A stretch of 64,000 nucleotides of DNA from Oscillospiraceae bacterium (GCA_022846095.1 AP025583.1:1860001-1924000), one strand, 5' to 3'. Positions 7,898 to 16,550 are shown, counted from the first letter of the stretch. The notes: generated by a model from the letters alone, not told the origin. Translations and numbers: made by a program.

Positions 7898-7940
7898 AAA
7901 GATTCCATCCATCGAATCTTTAATACTTATGTGGTATGAT
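7898..7940 (+). promoter_or_regulatory. Inverted repeat and -10 box upstream of the XpaC-domain gene
   Basis: AAAGATTC (7898-7905) and GAATCTTT (7914-7921) form a perfect 8-bp inverted repeat with an 8-bp spacer. A TATGAT -10 element lies at 7935-7940, so the right arm covers the expected -35 region. This is the layout of an operator, but no cognate regulator is evident. Confidence 0.4.
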
Positions 7941-7975
7941 AGGCTCAAAGCATTTAATAACAGGAGGTCCACTCC

Positions 7976-9148
7976 ATGGCCAATTACAGTGGAAGCGGGA
8001 ACAACGCCAACAACGACATCGCATCCTGGATCGTGACCATCGTCTTTCTGGTCACGCCCCTCTGGCCCATCGGACTCATCCTGCTCTTCCGCAAGCTGAT
8101 GGGGGGCTCGTCCAGCCAGCGCCGCCAGCGGCAGGCCAGGCATCCATACGACCTCCAGCAGGAGCAGCGCCGCACCACGCCGGAGCCGGGCACCCAGGGC
8201 CTGGGCGGCGCGCAGTACCAGCCCTACCAGGGAAAGAAGGGCAAGGCATCCCGCAAGAAGACCCCCGCCCCCATGGGCAAGGTCAACCTGGATATGGGCA
8301 AGGGCCTCACCATCGGCGGGCTGATCATGGCGGGCGTGTTCGCCATGGGCAGCATCTCGATGCTTCCGGGGCTGTACGGCTGGGAGGATGTGCTTGCCGG
8401 GCTGGTCCCCTGCCTGGGCTTTATGAGCGCGGGACTTGTGATGGCCTACGCCGGGCACCAGCGCAACAAGAAGGCCAAGCGCTACCGCAAGTACCTGGCC
8501 CTGATCGGCAAGCGCCGGGACATCTCCATCGCCACCCTGGCCCAGGCCATGCCGGTGTCGGTGCACACCGCCTGCGACGACCTCCAGGACATGCTGGACG
8601 ACGGGATCATCCCCACCGGCTACCTGGATATGGGCACCGGCCGGCTGATCCTCTCCGACGAGGGCCTCACCGAGGAGCCCGCCCCCGCGCCCGCGCCGGA
8701 GGAGGAGCACACGCCGGACCTGTCCGAGGCCGATGCGGTGCTGGCGGAAATCCGGGCCGTGAACGACGCCATCGCAGACCCGGTCATGTCCCGGAAGATC
8801 GACCGCATCGGGGAGATCACCGGCAAAATCTTCGCCTACCAGAAGCAGAACCCCGGCAAGGGAACCCAGCTGCGCAGCTTTCTGAGCTACTACCTGCCCA
8901 CCACGCTGAAGATCCTCAAGGCCTACGCCCAGATGGAGGCCCAGGGCATCGAGGGGGAGAACATCTCCGCCGCCAAGGACCGCATCGAGGGCATGATGGA
9001 CAAGGTGGTGGAGGGCTTCGAGAAGCAGCTCGACAAGCTCTTCCAGAACGACGCCATGGACATCACCACCGACGTGGAGGTGCTGGAGCGGATGCTGGAC
9101 AAGGACGGCCTCTCCTCCGGCGGGCACGGCCTGACGCTGGGCGGCTAG
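7976..9148 (+). CDS. XpaC-domain membrane protein (5-bromo-4-chloroindolyl phosphate hydrolysis family)
   Basis: The 390-aa protein has an N-terminal membrane segment (about residues 17-38), a Gln/Arg/Pro-rich linker, two more hydrophobic segments (about 110-160), a winged-helix-like segment (IGKRRDISIATLAQAMPVSV...), and a C-terminal helical XpaC domain (about 255-375: DPVMSRKIDRIGEITGKIF, LRSFLSYYLPTTLKIL, MMDKVVEGFEKQLDKLFQND). XpaC was named from hydrolysis of X-phosphate in Bacillus, but its true role, often next to TelA, is unsettled. AGGAGG lies upstream of ATG 7976. No telA neighbour is present. Confidence 0.82.
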   Translation: MANYSGSGNNANNDIASWIVTIVFLVTPLWPIGLILLFRKLMGGSSSQRRQRQARHPYDLQQEQRRTTPEPGTQGLGGAQYQPYQGKKGKASRKKTPAPMGKVNLDMGKGLTIGGLIMAGVFAMGSISMLPGLYGWEDVLAGLVPCLGFMSAGLVMAYAGHQRNKKAKRYRKYLALIGKRRDISIATLAQAMPVSVHTACDDLQDMLDDGIIPTGYLDMGTGRLILSDEGLTEEPAPAPAPEEEHTPDLSEADAVLAEIRAVNDAIADPVMSRKIDRIGEITGKIFAYQKQNPGKGTQLRSFLSYYLPTTLKILKAYAQMEAQGIEGENISAAKDRIEGMMDKVVEGFEKQLDKLFQNDAMDITTDVEVLERMLDKDGLSSGGHGLTLGG

Positions 9149-9165
9149 GATACATTTTATATCAC

Positions 9166-9205
9166 GCCGCCCGGACGCGCAGCAGAGCGCGTCCGGGCGG
9201 CTTTG
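9166..9205 (+). terminator. Rho-independent terminator after the XpaC-domain gene
   Basis: A 15-bp perfect stem GCCGCCCGGACGCGC / GCGCGTCCGGGCGGC with a 6-nt loop is followed by TTTGCG. Confidence 0.75.
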
Positions 9206-9238
9206 CGCCCCTCCGGTTTGAAAAATTGGAAAAGCCTC

Positions 9239-9276
9239 TTTACAACGCTACTTTAGCGTGGTAATATACTAAAGTA
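9239..9276 (+). promoter_or_regulatory. Promoter with overlapping palindromic operator, amino-acid ABC operon
   Basis: TTTACA (9239-9244) and TAATAT (9262-9267) are 17 bp apart. The perfect inverted repeat TACTTTAG (9249-9256) / CTAAAGTA (9269-9276) spans the spacer and the -10 box, so a dimeric repressor bound there would block the promoter. Confidence 0.55.
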
Positions 9277-9305
9277 ATCAAACCACAACCGGAGGATGAA
9301 GGAAC

Positions 9306-10154
9306 ATGAAAAAGAGACTGCTTACCCTTGCCCTGGCGCTGGCCATGGGCCTGAGCCTGGCCGCCTGCTCCGGCGGCGGCGGCACCGCGGCCACCCCCGC
9401 GCCCCAGACGGGCGCGCCCGCAGCCGGGAGCGACTGGGCCTACGTCCAGGGCAACGGCTCCCTCAAGATCGGCTACACCGTGTTCGAGCCCATGAACTAC
9501 ACCGGCGACGACGGCGAGTTCACCGGCTTTGAGACGGAGTTTGCCCGGGCCGTCTGCGGGAAGCTGGGCGTGGAGCCCGAGTTCGTGGAGATCAACTGGG
9601 ACGCCAAGGTGATGGAGCTGGAAAGCAAGCACATCGACTGCATCTGGAACGGCATGACCATCACCCCCGAGCTGTCGGAGACGCTGGAGATCACCGACCC
9701 GTACATCCGCAACTACCAGGTGGTGGTCATCCGCGCCGCCGACGCGGACAAGTACGCCTCCACCGCCGATCTGGCCGGGGCCACCCTGGAGGCCGAGGCC
9801 GGCTCCGCCGGAGAGGCCGCCATCCAGGGCGACGGGGACCTGAGCCAGGCTACCTACACCTCCGTGCTGCGCCAGACCGACGCTCTCCTGGAGGTCAAGG
9901 CCGGCGCCGCCGACGCCTGTGTGCTGGACTTCGTGCTGGCCGGGGCCATGGTGGGCCAGGGCGACTACGCCGACCTGATGGTCATCCCCGACCTCCAGCT
10001 CTCGGTGGAGGAGTACGGCGTGGGCTTCCGCAAGGGCAGCGACGTGGTGCCCATGTTCAACGAGGCCATGCAGGCGCTCATTGACGACGGCACCCTGAAC
10101 GCCATCGCGGAGCGCTACGACCTGGACGGCCTGCTGCTGGCCAATCAGAAGTAG
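9306..10154 (+). CDS. Amino-acid ABC transporter substrate-binding lipoprotein
   Basis: The 282-aa protein has a lipoprotein signal (MKKRLLTLALALAMGLSLAAC, lipid-modified Cys at 21) and a type-3 (polar amino acid/SBP_bac_3) binding domain: LKIGYTVFEPMNYTGDDGEFTGFETEFARAVCGKLG, then WDAKVMELESKHIDCIWNGMTITPE, the standard hinge and specificity segments. It would deliver a polar amino acid such as glutamine, cystine or histidine to the permease encoded 79 bp downstream. The SD is GGAGG ten bases before ATG. Substrate cannot be read from the sequence. Confidence 0.93.
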   Translation: MKKRLLTLALALAMGLSLAACSGGGGTAATPAPQTGAPAAGSDWAYVQGNGSLKIGYTVFEPMNYTGDDGEFTGFETEFARAVCGKLGVEPEFVEINWDAKVMELESKHIDCIWNGMTITPELSETLEITDPYIRNYQVVVIRAADADKYASTADLAGATLEAEAGSAGEAAIQGDGDLSQATYTSVLRQTDALLEVKAGAADACVLDFVLAGAMVGQGDYADLMVIPDLQLSVEEYGVGFRKGSDVVPMFNEAMQALIDDGTLNAIAERYDLDGLLLANQK

Positions 10155-10172
10155 CAACTACACAACGGAAAA

Positions 10173-10210
10173 ACGGCGCGAGGCGGTAGGGCTCTTCCGC
10201 CCCGCGCCGT
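10173..10210 (+). other. Intercistronic hairpin between binding protein and permease
   Basis: ACGGCGCG-GGCGG pairs with CCGCC-CGCGCCGT. There is no U-run, so this is more likely an mRNA-stabilising or partial attenuating structure that favours the binding-protein message, common in ABC importer operons. Confidence 0.45.
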
Positions 10211-10233
10211 GCGCCGGAACGGAGAGATCCACT

Positions 10234-10881
10234 ATGAGCTTTCAGACCGTGACCCTGATGCTGCTCAAGAGCTTTGCCCTCAACTGCCAGCTCTTCGCCA
10301 TCACGCTGGCCCTGTCCCTGCCGCTGGGGCTGCTGGTGTCCTTCGGCTCCATGAGCCGCTTCAAGCCCCTGAGCTGGCTGACCCGGTTTTACGTGTACAT
10401 CATGCGCTCCACCCCCCTGATGCTCCAGCTGGCCATCGTGTACTACCTGCCCGGCATCCTGCTGGGCCCGGGGTACATCCTGCCCAAGATGGGGGCGGCC
10501 TGCGCGGCCTTCATCCTAAATTACGCCGCCTATTTCTCCGAGATCTTCCGCGGCGGCATCCAGGGGGTGCCCAAGGGCCAGCGGGAGGCCGGGCAGGTGC
10601 TGGGCATGACCCGCGCCCAGATTTTCTTCAAGGTCACCCTGCTCCAGGTGGTCAAGCGCATCGTCCCGCCCATCGGCAACGAGATCATCACCCTGGTCAA
10701 GGACACCTCGCTGGCCAACTTCATCATGGTCAAGGAGATCATCATGATGGCCAAGGAGTTCGGCAACCGGGCCATGATCTGGCCGCTGTTCTACGCGGGG
10801 GTGTTCTTCCTGGTCTTTAACGGCGTGGTCACCCTGCTGCTGAGCCGGACCGAGAAGAAGCTGGACTACTTTAAGGTATAG
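10234..10881 (+). CDS. Amino-acid ABC transporter permease (HisM/GlnP family)
   Basis: The 215-aa protein has about five membrane segments and the HEQRo-family permease pattern: [14 protein letters not shown] near residues 50-63 and the EAA coupling loop [23 protein letters not shown] at about 109-131. It forms the membrane channel with the binding protein and ATPase around it. GGAG lies about nine bases upstream of ATG 10234; the ATPase gene starts 11 bp after its stop. Confidence 0.93.
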   Translation: MSFQTVTLMLLKSFALNCQLFAITLALSLPLGLLVSFGSMSRFKPLSWLTRFYVYIMRSTPLMLQLAIVYYLPGILLGPGYILPKMGAACAAFILNYAAYFSEIFRGGIQGVPKGQREAGQVLGMTRAQIFFKVTLLQVVKRIVPPIGNEIITLVKDTSLANFIMVKEIIMMAKEFGNRAMIWPLFYAGVFFLVFNGVVTLLLSRTEKKLDYFKV

Positions 10882-10892
10882 GAGGGCGGGGC

Positions 10893-11678
10893 ATGGCAAT
10901 TTTAGAGGTGCGCGGCATCGGCAAGCGCTTCGGCGCCACCGAGGTGCTGCGGGACATCAGCTTCTCCCTGGAGGAGGGGCAGGCCCTGGCCATCATCGGC
11001 TCCTCCGGCTCGGGCAAGACCACCCTGCTGCGGTGCATGAACTTCCTGGAGCGGCCGGACCGCGGGGCCATCTGCGTGCGGGGGGAGACCCTCTTCGACG
11101 CAGACGACCCCGCCACCCAGCGGGAGAGGGAGATCCGCAAAAAGCGGCTCCACTTCGGGCTGGTGTTTCAGTCCTTCAACCTCTTCCCCCAGTACACGGC
11201 CCTGCGCAACGTGATGCTGGCCGGTGAGCTGCTGGAGGGGGAGAAGCCGGAGTTCAAGCGCGGCAAAAAGGCCGCGCTGGCGGCCATCGAGGAGAACGCC
11301 CGCGCCCTGCTGGAGCAGATGGGCCTGGGGGACAAGGCGGGGCTCTACCCCCACCAGCTCTCGGGCGGGCAGCAGCAGCGGGTGGCCATCGCCCGCTCCC
11401 TGGCCCTGCACCCCGACATCCTCTGCTTTGACGAGCCCACCTCCGCCCTGGACCCGGAGCTCACCGGGGAGGTGCTCAAGGTCATCCGCGCTCTGGCGGA
11501 GCAGCGCACCACCATGGTCATCGTCACCCACGAGATGGCCTTCGCCAGGGACGTGGCCGACCGGGTCATCTTTATGGACGGCGGCGTCATCGTGGAGGAG
11601 GGGGCGCCGGAGCAGGTCATCGGCAGCCCGAAGCAGGAGCGTACCCGGCAGTTTCTGGCCCGGTACGCCCAGGGGTAG
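10893..11678 (+). CDS. Amino-acid ABC transporter ATP-binding protein
   Basis: The 261-aa ATPase contains Walker [10 protein letters not shown] (about residues 36-44), the Q-loop FQSFNLFPQ, the ABC signature [17 protein letters not shown], Walker [16 protein letters not shown], and the switch His in VTHEMAFA. It powers the polar amino-acid importer formed with the two preceding genes. It carries an insertion of roughly 15 residues after the Q-loop ([20 protein letters not shown]) compared with the shortest GlnQ proteins. Start ATG has AGGAGGGCGGGGC upstream. Confidence 0.94.
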   Translation: MAILEVRGIGKRFGATEVLRDISFSLEEGQALAIIGSSGSGKTTLLRCMNFLERPDRGAICVRGETLFDADDPATQREREIRKKRLHFGLVFQSFNLFPQYTALRNVMLAGELLEGEKPEFKRGKKAALAAIEENARALLEQMGLGDKAGLYPHQLSGGQQQRVAIARSLALHPDILCFDEPTSALDPELTGEVLKVIRALAEQRTTMVIVTHEMAFARDVADRVIFMDGGVIVEEGAPEQVIGSPKQERTRQFLARYAQG

Positions 11679-11686
11679 GAGACGGA

Positions 11687-12514
11687 ATGCGAAAATTACA
11701 CCAGGTAGGGGTGTGGGAGAAATGGCTTCCCGCGCTCACCAGCGACTGCGGGCGCTGCCGCGGCCTGTGCTGCGCGGCCCTGTTCTTTTCCAAATGCGAG
11801 GGCTTTCCCGCCGATAAGGCGGCGGGGGAGCCCTGCGCCCATCTGCGCCCGGACTACCGCTGCGCCGTCCACGGAGAGCTGGCGCGGCGGGGCCTGCGGG
11901 GCTGCATGGCCTTCGACTGCCTGGGGGCGGGGCAGGAGGCCGCCGCCCTGTTCCCGGACGGGGACTGGATGGCGCGCCGGGAGCGGGCCGGGGCGCAGTT
12001 CGCCGCCTTTGAGCGCCTGCGGCACCTGCACCAGACCCTCTGGTACCTGGCCGAGGCGGACTGCCTGATCCCGGCGGAGGGCCTGCGCGGGGCGCTGGAG
12101 GCGCTGATCGCGGAGAACCGGGCCCTGTGCGCCCTCCCGGCCGGGGAGCTGACCGAAGCCATGGCGGAGGAGCACCGTCGGCGGGTCAACCCGCTGCTGC
12201 ACGAGGCCGCGGCGCTGGTGAAAAAAGCGGCGGGCGGGAGCTTCCGCCGCCGCAGCTCGGACTATATCGGCAAAAACTTCGCCGCCGCCCGGCTGGACGG
12301 GGCGGATTTCAGCATGGCCCTGCTGATCGCCGCCGACCTGTCGGGCTGCTCCCTCTACGGGGCCAACCTGCTGGGGGCGGACCTGCGGGACGCCGACCTG
12401 CGGGGCGCGGATCTCAGCGAGTGCATCTTCCTCACCCAGGGGCAGGTGAATGGGGCCAGGGGGAGCCGGAGCACCCGCCTGCCCGCCGCCCTGCGCCGCC
12501 CGGAGGGCTGGTAA
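11687..12514 (+). CDS. Cys-cluster protein with C-terminal pentapeptide repeats
   Basis: The 275-aa protein is in two parts. Residues 18-85 hold a cysteine/histidine cluster (CGRCRGLCC, C.GFPADKAAGEPCAHL, CAVH, RGCMAFDCLGAGQ), which looks like a metal site of the CxxxCxxCC type. After a helical middle, residues about 205-250 are pentapeptide repeats of the A(D/N)LxG type (ARLDGADFS..ADLSGCSLYGANLLGADLRDADLRGADLS). It is cytoplasmic. The start is eight bases after the ABC ATPase stop, within reach of one SD, so it belongs to that operon. Pentapeptide proteins can mimic DNA or act as scaffolds; the function here is unknown. Confidence 0.75.
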   Translation: MRKLHQVGVWEKWLPALTSDCGRCRGLCCAALFFSKCEGFPADKAAGEPCAHLRPDYRCAVHGELARRGLRGCMAFDCLGAGQEAAALFPDGDWMARRERAGAQFAAFERLRHLHQTLWYLAEADCLIPAEGLRGALEALIAENRALCALPAGELTEAMAEEHRRRVNPLLHEAAALVKKAAGGSFRRRSSDYIGKNFAAARLDGADFSMALLIAADLSGCSLYGANLLGADLRDADLRGADLSECIFLTQGQVNGARGSRSTRLPAALRRPEGW

Positions 12515-12525
12515 AGGGGAGGATG

Positions 12526-12653
12526 TTGTGGTATAATAGCCGCGTTACGGCGCGGTTTGCTCCCGCCCTGAGGCGGAACCGCAAACGATACCATATACCA
12601 CGAAACGCTCTGCGTTTGTGGTATCATTGCGCCCTGTCAGGGAGGAATACAAG
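12526..12653 (+). promoter_or_regulatory. Extended -10 promoter and structured leader of the 108-aa gene
   Basis: TGGTATAAT at 12529-12537 is an extended -10 with no good -35. The leader that follows folds into at least two hairpins: GCGGTT/AACCGC around 12549-12587, and ATACCACGAAACGC/GCGTTTGTGGTAT around 12598-12625. The SD GGGAGG follows. This may be a regulated 5' UTR; I recognise no known riboswitch. Confidence 0.4.
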
Positions 12654-12980
12654 ATGAACGAGGAATTTTACCTGCCCGTCCTCTCCCACTTCCAGAATGG
12701 AAACGGCTGGACGGGGAGCGGCGGCAGGCTGCGCTATAAGGTCGTCCCGGCGGAGGAGCGGCTGGCCGCCGAGGTGTGGGAGGGCCCGTGGTGCTACGAG
12801 CTGTCCCGGGTGGAGGAGAAGCGGGAGTTTCCCATGGACGAGGCCGGGCTGGAGGCCCTGTCGGCCTGGCTTCAGGGCTGGCTGGCCGAGATGGCCGGGC
12901 GGGGCGCGCCCACCCTGGAGGAGACACTGCGCAGGCGGGACGAAATCCGGGCCGCGGCCAAGGCTGAACAGACGCAATAG
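12654..12980 (+). CDS. Hypothetical 108-aa protein
   Basis: The protein (MNEEFYLPVLSHFQNGNGWT...) is small and acidic, with a predicted beta-rich middle (LRYKVVPAEERLAAEVWEGP, CYELSRVEEKREFPMD) and a helical C terminus (LSAWLQGWLAEM..., ETLRRRDEIRAAA). No signal peptide or membrane segment. GGGAGG lies nine bases before ATG 12654. I do not recognise the family with certainty. An IS3-family element lies 20 bp after its stop codon. Confidence 0.7.
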   Translation: MNEEFYLPVLSHFQNGNGWTGSGGRLRYKVVPAEERLAAEVWEGPWCYELSRVEEKREFPMDEAGLEALSAWLQGWLAEMAGRGAPTLEETLRRRDEIRAAAKAEQTQ

Positions 12981-13083
12981 GAAAACCGCCGGGCGAAGCC
13001 TGAACTGGTCCCTGTCAAGTAGACAGGAGAAAAAAGCAAAATGATTGTCAAGCGGGTCCTATCAAGGACTCGCTTGACTTTTA

Positions 13084-13935
13084 TTATGCGATTCTCTCAA
13101 GTAGGCAACGGTATGTCGCCGGCGCCATACAATGCAGCTTGTGCTGCCGTCGTTGATGATTGTAAAAGTAAATGAACCCCTCGATTGCGGTTTTCAGCTG
13201 GGAATAGGTTTCAAAGCGCCTTAAATAGTACATCTCACACTTTAGAATCCCCCAGAAGCCTTCCATCGGTCCGTTATCAATACAGCGACCTACCCGGGAC
13301 ATACTTTGCGTCATGCCCGCCGCATCCAGCTTTACCCTAAACAGGCGGTTGGTATATTGAAAGCCACGGTCGCTGTGAAAAATAGGATGGGCCTCCGGAT
13401 ACTTCATCACGGCCTGATCAAAGGTCTTGAAAACAAGTGCATTATTATTGCTGCGGCCAATCACATAAGAGACAATATCCCGCCCCTTAAGGTCCATTAT
13501 GGCGCTCAGATAAAGCCGCTCCCCGTTCCCGTATTTCATCTCCGTTACATCGGTCAGCCACTTCTCGTTGGGGCGTAGGGCTGCGAAATCGCGGTTGAGG
13601 ATATTTTCGGCTGTTACCTCTGGCCTGGAGCTGTAATACTCCGGTTTCCTTCTGCGTATCACGGCCATTAACCCCACTGCTTTCGTAAGTCTGTGGATAC
13701 GCTTAACGTTGTAATTCTTTTCGTGTCTGCTGTTATATTCATCTGTCAGACGACGATACCCGTAAGTTCCATTGTATTGGCTGTAAATTTCACCAAGCTC
13801 TTGTAAAAGGCCCTCATTTTCAAGTTCCCGCACGCTCTTTTTACGATGCCGCCACTTGTAATAGCTGGAACGGTTCAATCCCAGCACCTCACAGATTGAT
13901 TTTACGGAATGTCCCTGGGCAGATAACTCTTTCAC
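13084..13935 (-). CDS. IS3-family transposase OrfB (DDE catalytic domain)
   Basis: The 283-aa frame starts at a GTG without need of its own initiation: it is in the -1 frame to orfA. It has an HTH_21 segment (YSQYNGTYGYRRLTDEYN) and the rve integrase core with the DDE residues visible in LTDVTEM, FHSDRGFQY and GPMEGFWGILKCEMYY. It is normally made only as the OrfAB fusion. Open through to the typical C-terminal YFYNHQRRQHKLHCMAPATY. Confidence 0.92.
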   Translation of the reverse strand: MKELSAQGHSVKSICEVLGLNRSSYYKWRHRKKSVRELENEGLLQELGEIYSQYNGTYGYRRLTDEYNSRHEKNYNVKRIHRLTKAVGLMAVIRRRKPEYYSSRPEVTAENILNRDFAALRPNEKWLTDVTEMKYGNGERLYLSAIMDLKGRDIVSYVIGRSNNNALVFKTFDQAVMKYPEAHPIFHSDRGFQYTNRLFRVKLDAAGMTQSMSRVGRCIDNGPMEGFWGILKCEMYYLRRFETYSQLKTAIEGFIYFYNHQRRQHKLHCMAPATYRCLLERIA

Positions 13936-13967
13936 AGCTATGTATTCCTGCTCCTGGCGTACCCCGC

Positions 13968-14660
13968 TCAGTATCCCCTCCCTTCCAGGTCTTTGAGTTT
14001 TTTTAGGACAATATTCTCCAATTCTACTCTCTTATTTTGCTTCTTGAGAAGATGGTTTTCTACCCGCAGTTGTTCGAGCTCCGTCATTTCAACGGCAATT
14101 CTTTTCTTCCCTCGCCGGTCCTCAAGCCCCTTGATCCCAGATTGCCTAAACTTTTTGACCCATGAGTAGATTTGACTGTAACTCACGTGATACTTTTCTA
14201 TGGCAGCCGCGTAATCCTTTCCATGATCCATACAGTAGCTGACAATTTCGATGCGTTCAGCTTGCGTTGTAACCCTGCCTTTTGTCATATAGATCTCACT
14301 CCTATGGGCGCCGTTTGTACTGGGTGCCCGAAACTCCATATGACTATTATAATCCTCTATCCAGCACAGCAAAGAGCTTTTTGTACGTATCCCATACTTT
14401 TTGCAAATGTCGCCTAGACTTCCGCCCCCCTGCAAGTATGCTTCCACAGCCTGTTTCTTTACGCGATTGCTCAAAACCTGGGCGTGCTCTTTTGGAAGCA
14501 GTCCGGAGACTCCAAATGTTTTGTAGATATGAATCCAGCCTTGGACCGTGGATTTATGCAGGCCAAGCGCTTCAGCCACTTGGCCTTGCGTCGATTCCCC
14601 GCGTAATATGCTTTCTACGGCCTTTGCTTTTTCTTCCGGCGGATATTTTCCTTTATACAC
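13968..14660 (-). CDS. IS3-family transposase OrfA (helix-turn-helix)
   Basis: The 230-aa protein starts at GTG and has three successive helix-turn-helix segments (about residues 8-50, 66-105 and 127-170) followed by a coiled-coil/leucine-zipper tail (ELEQLRVENHLLKKQNKRVELENIVLKKL). It binds the element ends. At about 230 aa it is longer than common IS150 OrfA proteins because of the extra N-terminal HTH units. Confidence 0.88.
   Translation of the reverse strand: MYKGKYPPEEKAKAVESILRGESTQGQVAEALGLHKSTVQGWIHIYKTFGVSGLLPKEHAQVLSNRVKKQAVEAYLQGGGSLGDICKKYGIRTKSSLLCWIEDYNSHMEFRAPSTNGAHRSEIYMTKGRVTTQAERIEIVSYCMDHGKDYAAAIEKYHVSYSQIYSWVKKFRQSGIKGLEDRRGKKRIAVEMTELEQLRVENHLLKKQNKRVELENIVLKKLKDLEGRGY
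13998..14004 (-). other. Programmed -1 frameshift site (A7)
   Basis: Near the end of orfA the minus strand reads CTA AAA AAA CTC, a run of seven As. Slipping back one base there continues without a stop through the orfB GTG, so a single OrfAB transposase can be made. This is the usual IS3-family arrangement. Confidence 0.75.
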
Positions 14661-14759
14661 ACAATAACCCCCATACAGTAAACACAGTTTTACTTATTTC
14701 TTGTGTCTACTATATGGGGACTATATCAGCCCGGCGGTTTTGTCTTGTGAACGATATGC

Positions 14760-16391
14760 TTACCCCGCGGCCAGCTCCTGGGCGATGTTGAGGGCGTGAT
14801 CCCCCAGGCGCTCGAAGTCGGTGAGCAGCTCGGAAAAGACAATGCAGGCCTCGTCGGAGCAGATTCCCGCCTTCATCCGGTCCATCTGGTTCTGGCGGAA
14901 GAGGGCGGTCATGTCGTCCATGCGCTGCTCCAGGGCGGCCACCTTGGTCAGCAGGGCGATGGGGTCCTCCGCCGCGTCCCGCTTCAGGCTGTCCATGGTC
15001 TCCAGGCACACGTCCCGCATCTCCTCAATCTCCGCGCGGGCCGCGTCGGAGAAGTGGATGTCCTTCTTCTCCAGCAGGGCGGTGTAGCCGCAGATGTTGA
15101 TGGCGTGGTCGCCGATGCGCTCGATGTTTCCCACAATCTTGAAGTAGGCGCTGATGGTGGCCGAGTCGGCCTCGTTGGTCTCGTGGAAGATGACCTTGGA
15201 GATGTACTGGGAGATCTCCTTGTTGAGGTAGTCGATGTAGTCCTCGGCGGCCTCGGCCTTCGCCATGAGCTTGGAGTCCCGGTTGAGCACGGCGGTGAAG
15301 CCGTCGGCCACGTTCTGCCGCGCCATGTCCAGCATCCGGGCCAGCTCCTGCTGGAGCTGGGTGATGTAGATGGCGGAGGTGCCCACGGGGCGGTCCTGCT
15401 CCAGGGCGAAGGGGTGGAGGTAGGCCAGGTGCATGCCCTCGTCCACGGCCTCCCTGCGCTCGGGCAGGAGCTTCTGCGCCGCCCTGACCAGCGCGCCGCC
15501 CAGGGGGAGCAGGAGCAGTGTGGTCGCCACGTTGAAGAGGGTGTGCATGTTGGCGATCTGCGCGGCGGCGTTGTCCGGCGTGAGGGAGGAGACCAGGGCG
15601 GTGAGGGGGGAGGCCATGCAGATGACCGTGAAGAGCACGGTGCCGAAGACGTTGAAGAGCAGGTGGATGATGGTGGCCCGCTTGGCGTTCCGGCTGGCCC
15701 CGATGGAGGCCAGCACCGCCGTGATGCAGGTGCCGATGTTCTGGCCGAAGAGGACGTACACCGCGCTGCCCAGGCCGATGACCCCGCTGGAGGCCAGGGC
15801 CTGGAGGATGCCCACCGAGGCGGAGGAGGACTGGATCAGGGCGGTGAAGGCCGCGCCCGCCAGGATGCCCAGCAGGGGATTGGAGAATTTGGTGAACAGC
15901 TCCACGAATGCGGGGGAGTCCCGCAGGGGGACCATGGCCGAGCTCATCATCTCCATGCCGATGAACAGCACGCCCAGCCCGGCCAGGATGTTGCCGTAGT
16001 GGTGGATTTGGGGCTTTTTCAAAAAGACCACCATGGCCACGCCCACAAAGGCGAAGAGGGGGGCCAGGGCCCCCACGTCCAGGGCGATGAGCTGGCCGGT
16101 GATGGTGGTACCGACGTTGGCCCCCATGATGATCCACACCGCCTGCTTCAAGGTCATCATGCCGGAGTTGACGAAGCCCACCACCATCACCGTGGTGGCG
16201 GAGGAGGACTGGACCACGGCGGTGATGCCCGCGCCCACGGCCACGCCGAGGAGGCGGTTGGCGGTCAGCTTTTCCAGAATGCGTTTCATGCGGTTGCCCG
16301 CGGCGGCCTCCAGGCCGGAGCTCATCATCTGCATCCCGTACAGGAACAGCGCAAGCCCGCCCAGCAGGCCAAGGATACCGGCGACGCTCAA
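14760..16391 (-). CDS. Na+/phosphate cotransporter with C-terminal PhoU-like domain
   Basis: The 543-aa protein has the NptA/Na_Pi_cotrans domain duplicated (VQSSSATTVMVVGFVNSGMM and IQSSSASVGILQALASSG, each the QSSS motif) with about eight membrane segments to residue 310, then a PhoU-like helical bundle at about 340-540. It should import phosphate with sodium. I start at TTG 16389-16391, seven bases after AAAGGGGAG, giving the family-like LSVAGILGLLGGLALFLYGM; longer in-frame ATG starts at 16418 and 16451 lack a good SD. The IS element lies just downstream. Confidence 0.88.
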   Translation of the reverse strand: MSVAGILGLLGGLALFLYGMQMMSSGLEAAAGNRMKRILEKLTANRLLGVAVGAGITAVVQSSSATTVMVVGFVNSGMMTLKQAVWIIMGANVGTTITGQLIALDVGALAPLFAFVGVAMVVFLKKPQIHHYGNILAGLGVLFIGMEMMSSAMVPLRDSPAFVELFTKFSNPLLGILAGAAFTALIQSSSASVGILQALASSGVIGLGSAVYVLFGQNIGTCITAVLASIGASRNAKRATIIHLLFNVFGTVLFTVICMASPLTALVSSLTPDNAAAQIANMHTLFNVATTLLLLPLGGALVRAAQKLLPERREAVDEGMHLAYLHPFALEQDRPVGTSAIYITQLQQELARMLDMARQNVADGFTAVLNRDSKLMAKAEAAEDYIDYLNKEISQYISKVIFHETNEADSATISAYFKIVGNIERIGDHAINICGYTALLEKKDIHFSDAARAEIEEMRDVCLETMDSLKRDAAEDPIALLTKVAALEQRMDDMTALFRQNQMDRMKAGICSDEACIVFSELLTDFERLGDHALNIAQELAAG

Positions 16392-16510
16392 AGATCGGCT
16401 CCCCTTTCTCCCGTTCATTTCTTTACAAACATTTTTCAGAACCAGAGGCATTATATAGAACCGGAAACTTTTCCGTCAATAGACTTTACAAGAACTTTAC
16501 AAAGAAAAGG

Positions 16511-16541
16511 CGGGGCCGGGGCACTTGCCCCGGCCCCGCCG
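16511..16541 (-). terminator. Hairpin after the Asn/Gln-rich gene
   Basis: GGCGGGGCCGGGGC and GCCCCGGCCCCGCC form a near-perfect stem with a short loop; on the minus strand it is followed by TTTTCTTTG. Confidence 0.65.
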
Positions 16542-16550
16542 CGCCCGGAT

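Larger units (their letters stand above)
13001..14728 (-). mobile_element. IS3-family (IS150-like) insertion sequence, 1,728 bp
   Basis: Two overlapping leftward frames encode the orfA/orfB pair. Imperfect terminal inverted repeats begin TGAACTGGTCCC at 13001 and, on the other strand, TGATATAGTCCC at 14728, with further matches inward (AGTAGACA, AGAAA, AAAA). Both ends are flanked by GCC (12998-13000 and 14729-14731), a 3-bp target duplication as usual for the IS150 group. Its GC content is clearly lower than its surroundings. All parts appear intact, so it may be recent and active. Confidence 0.88.
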
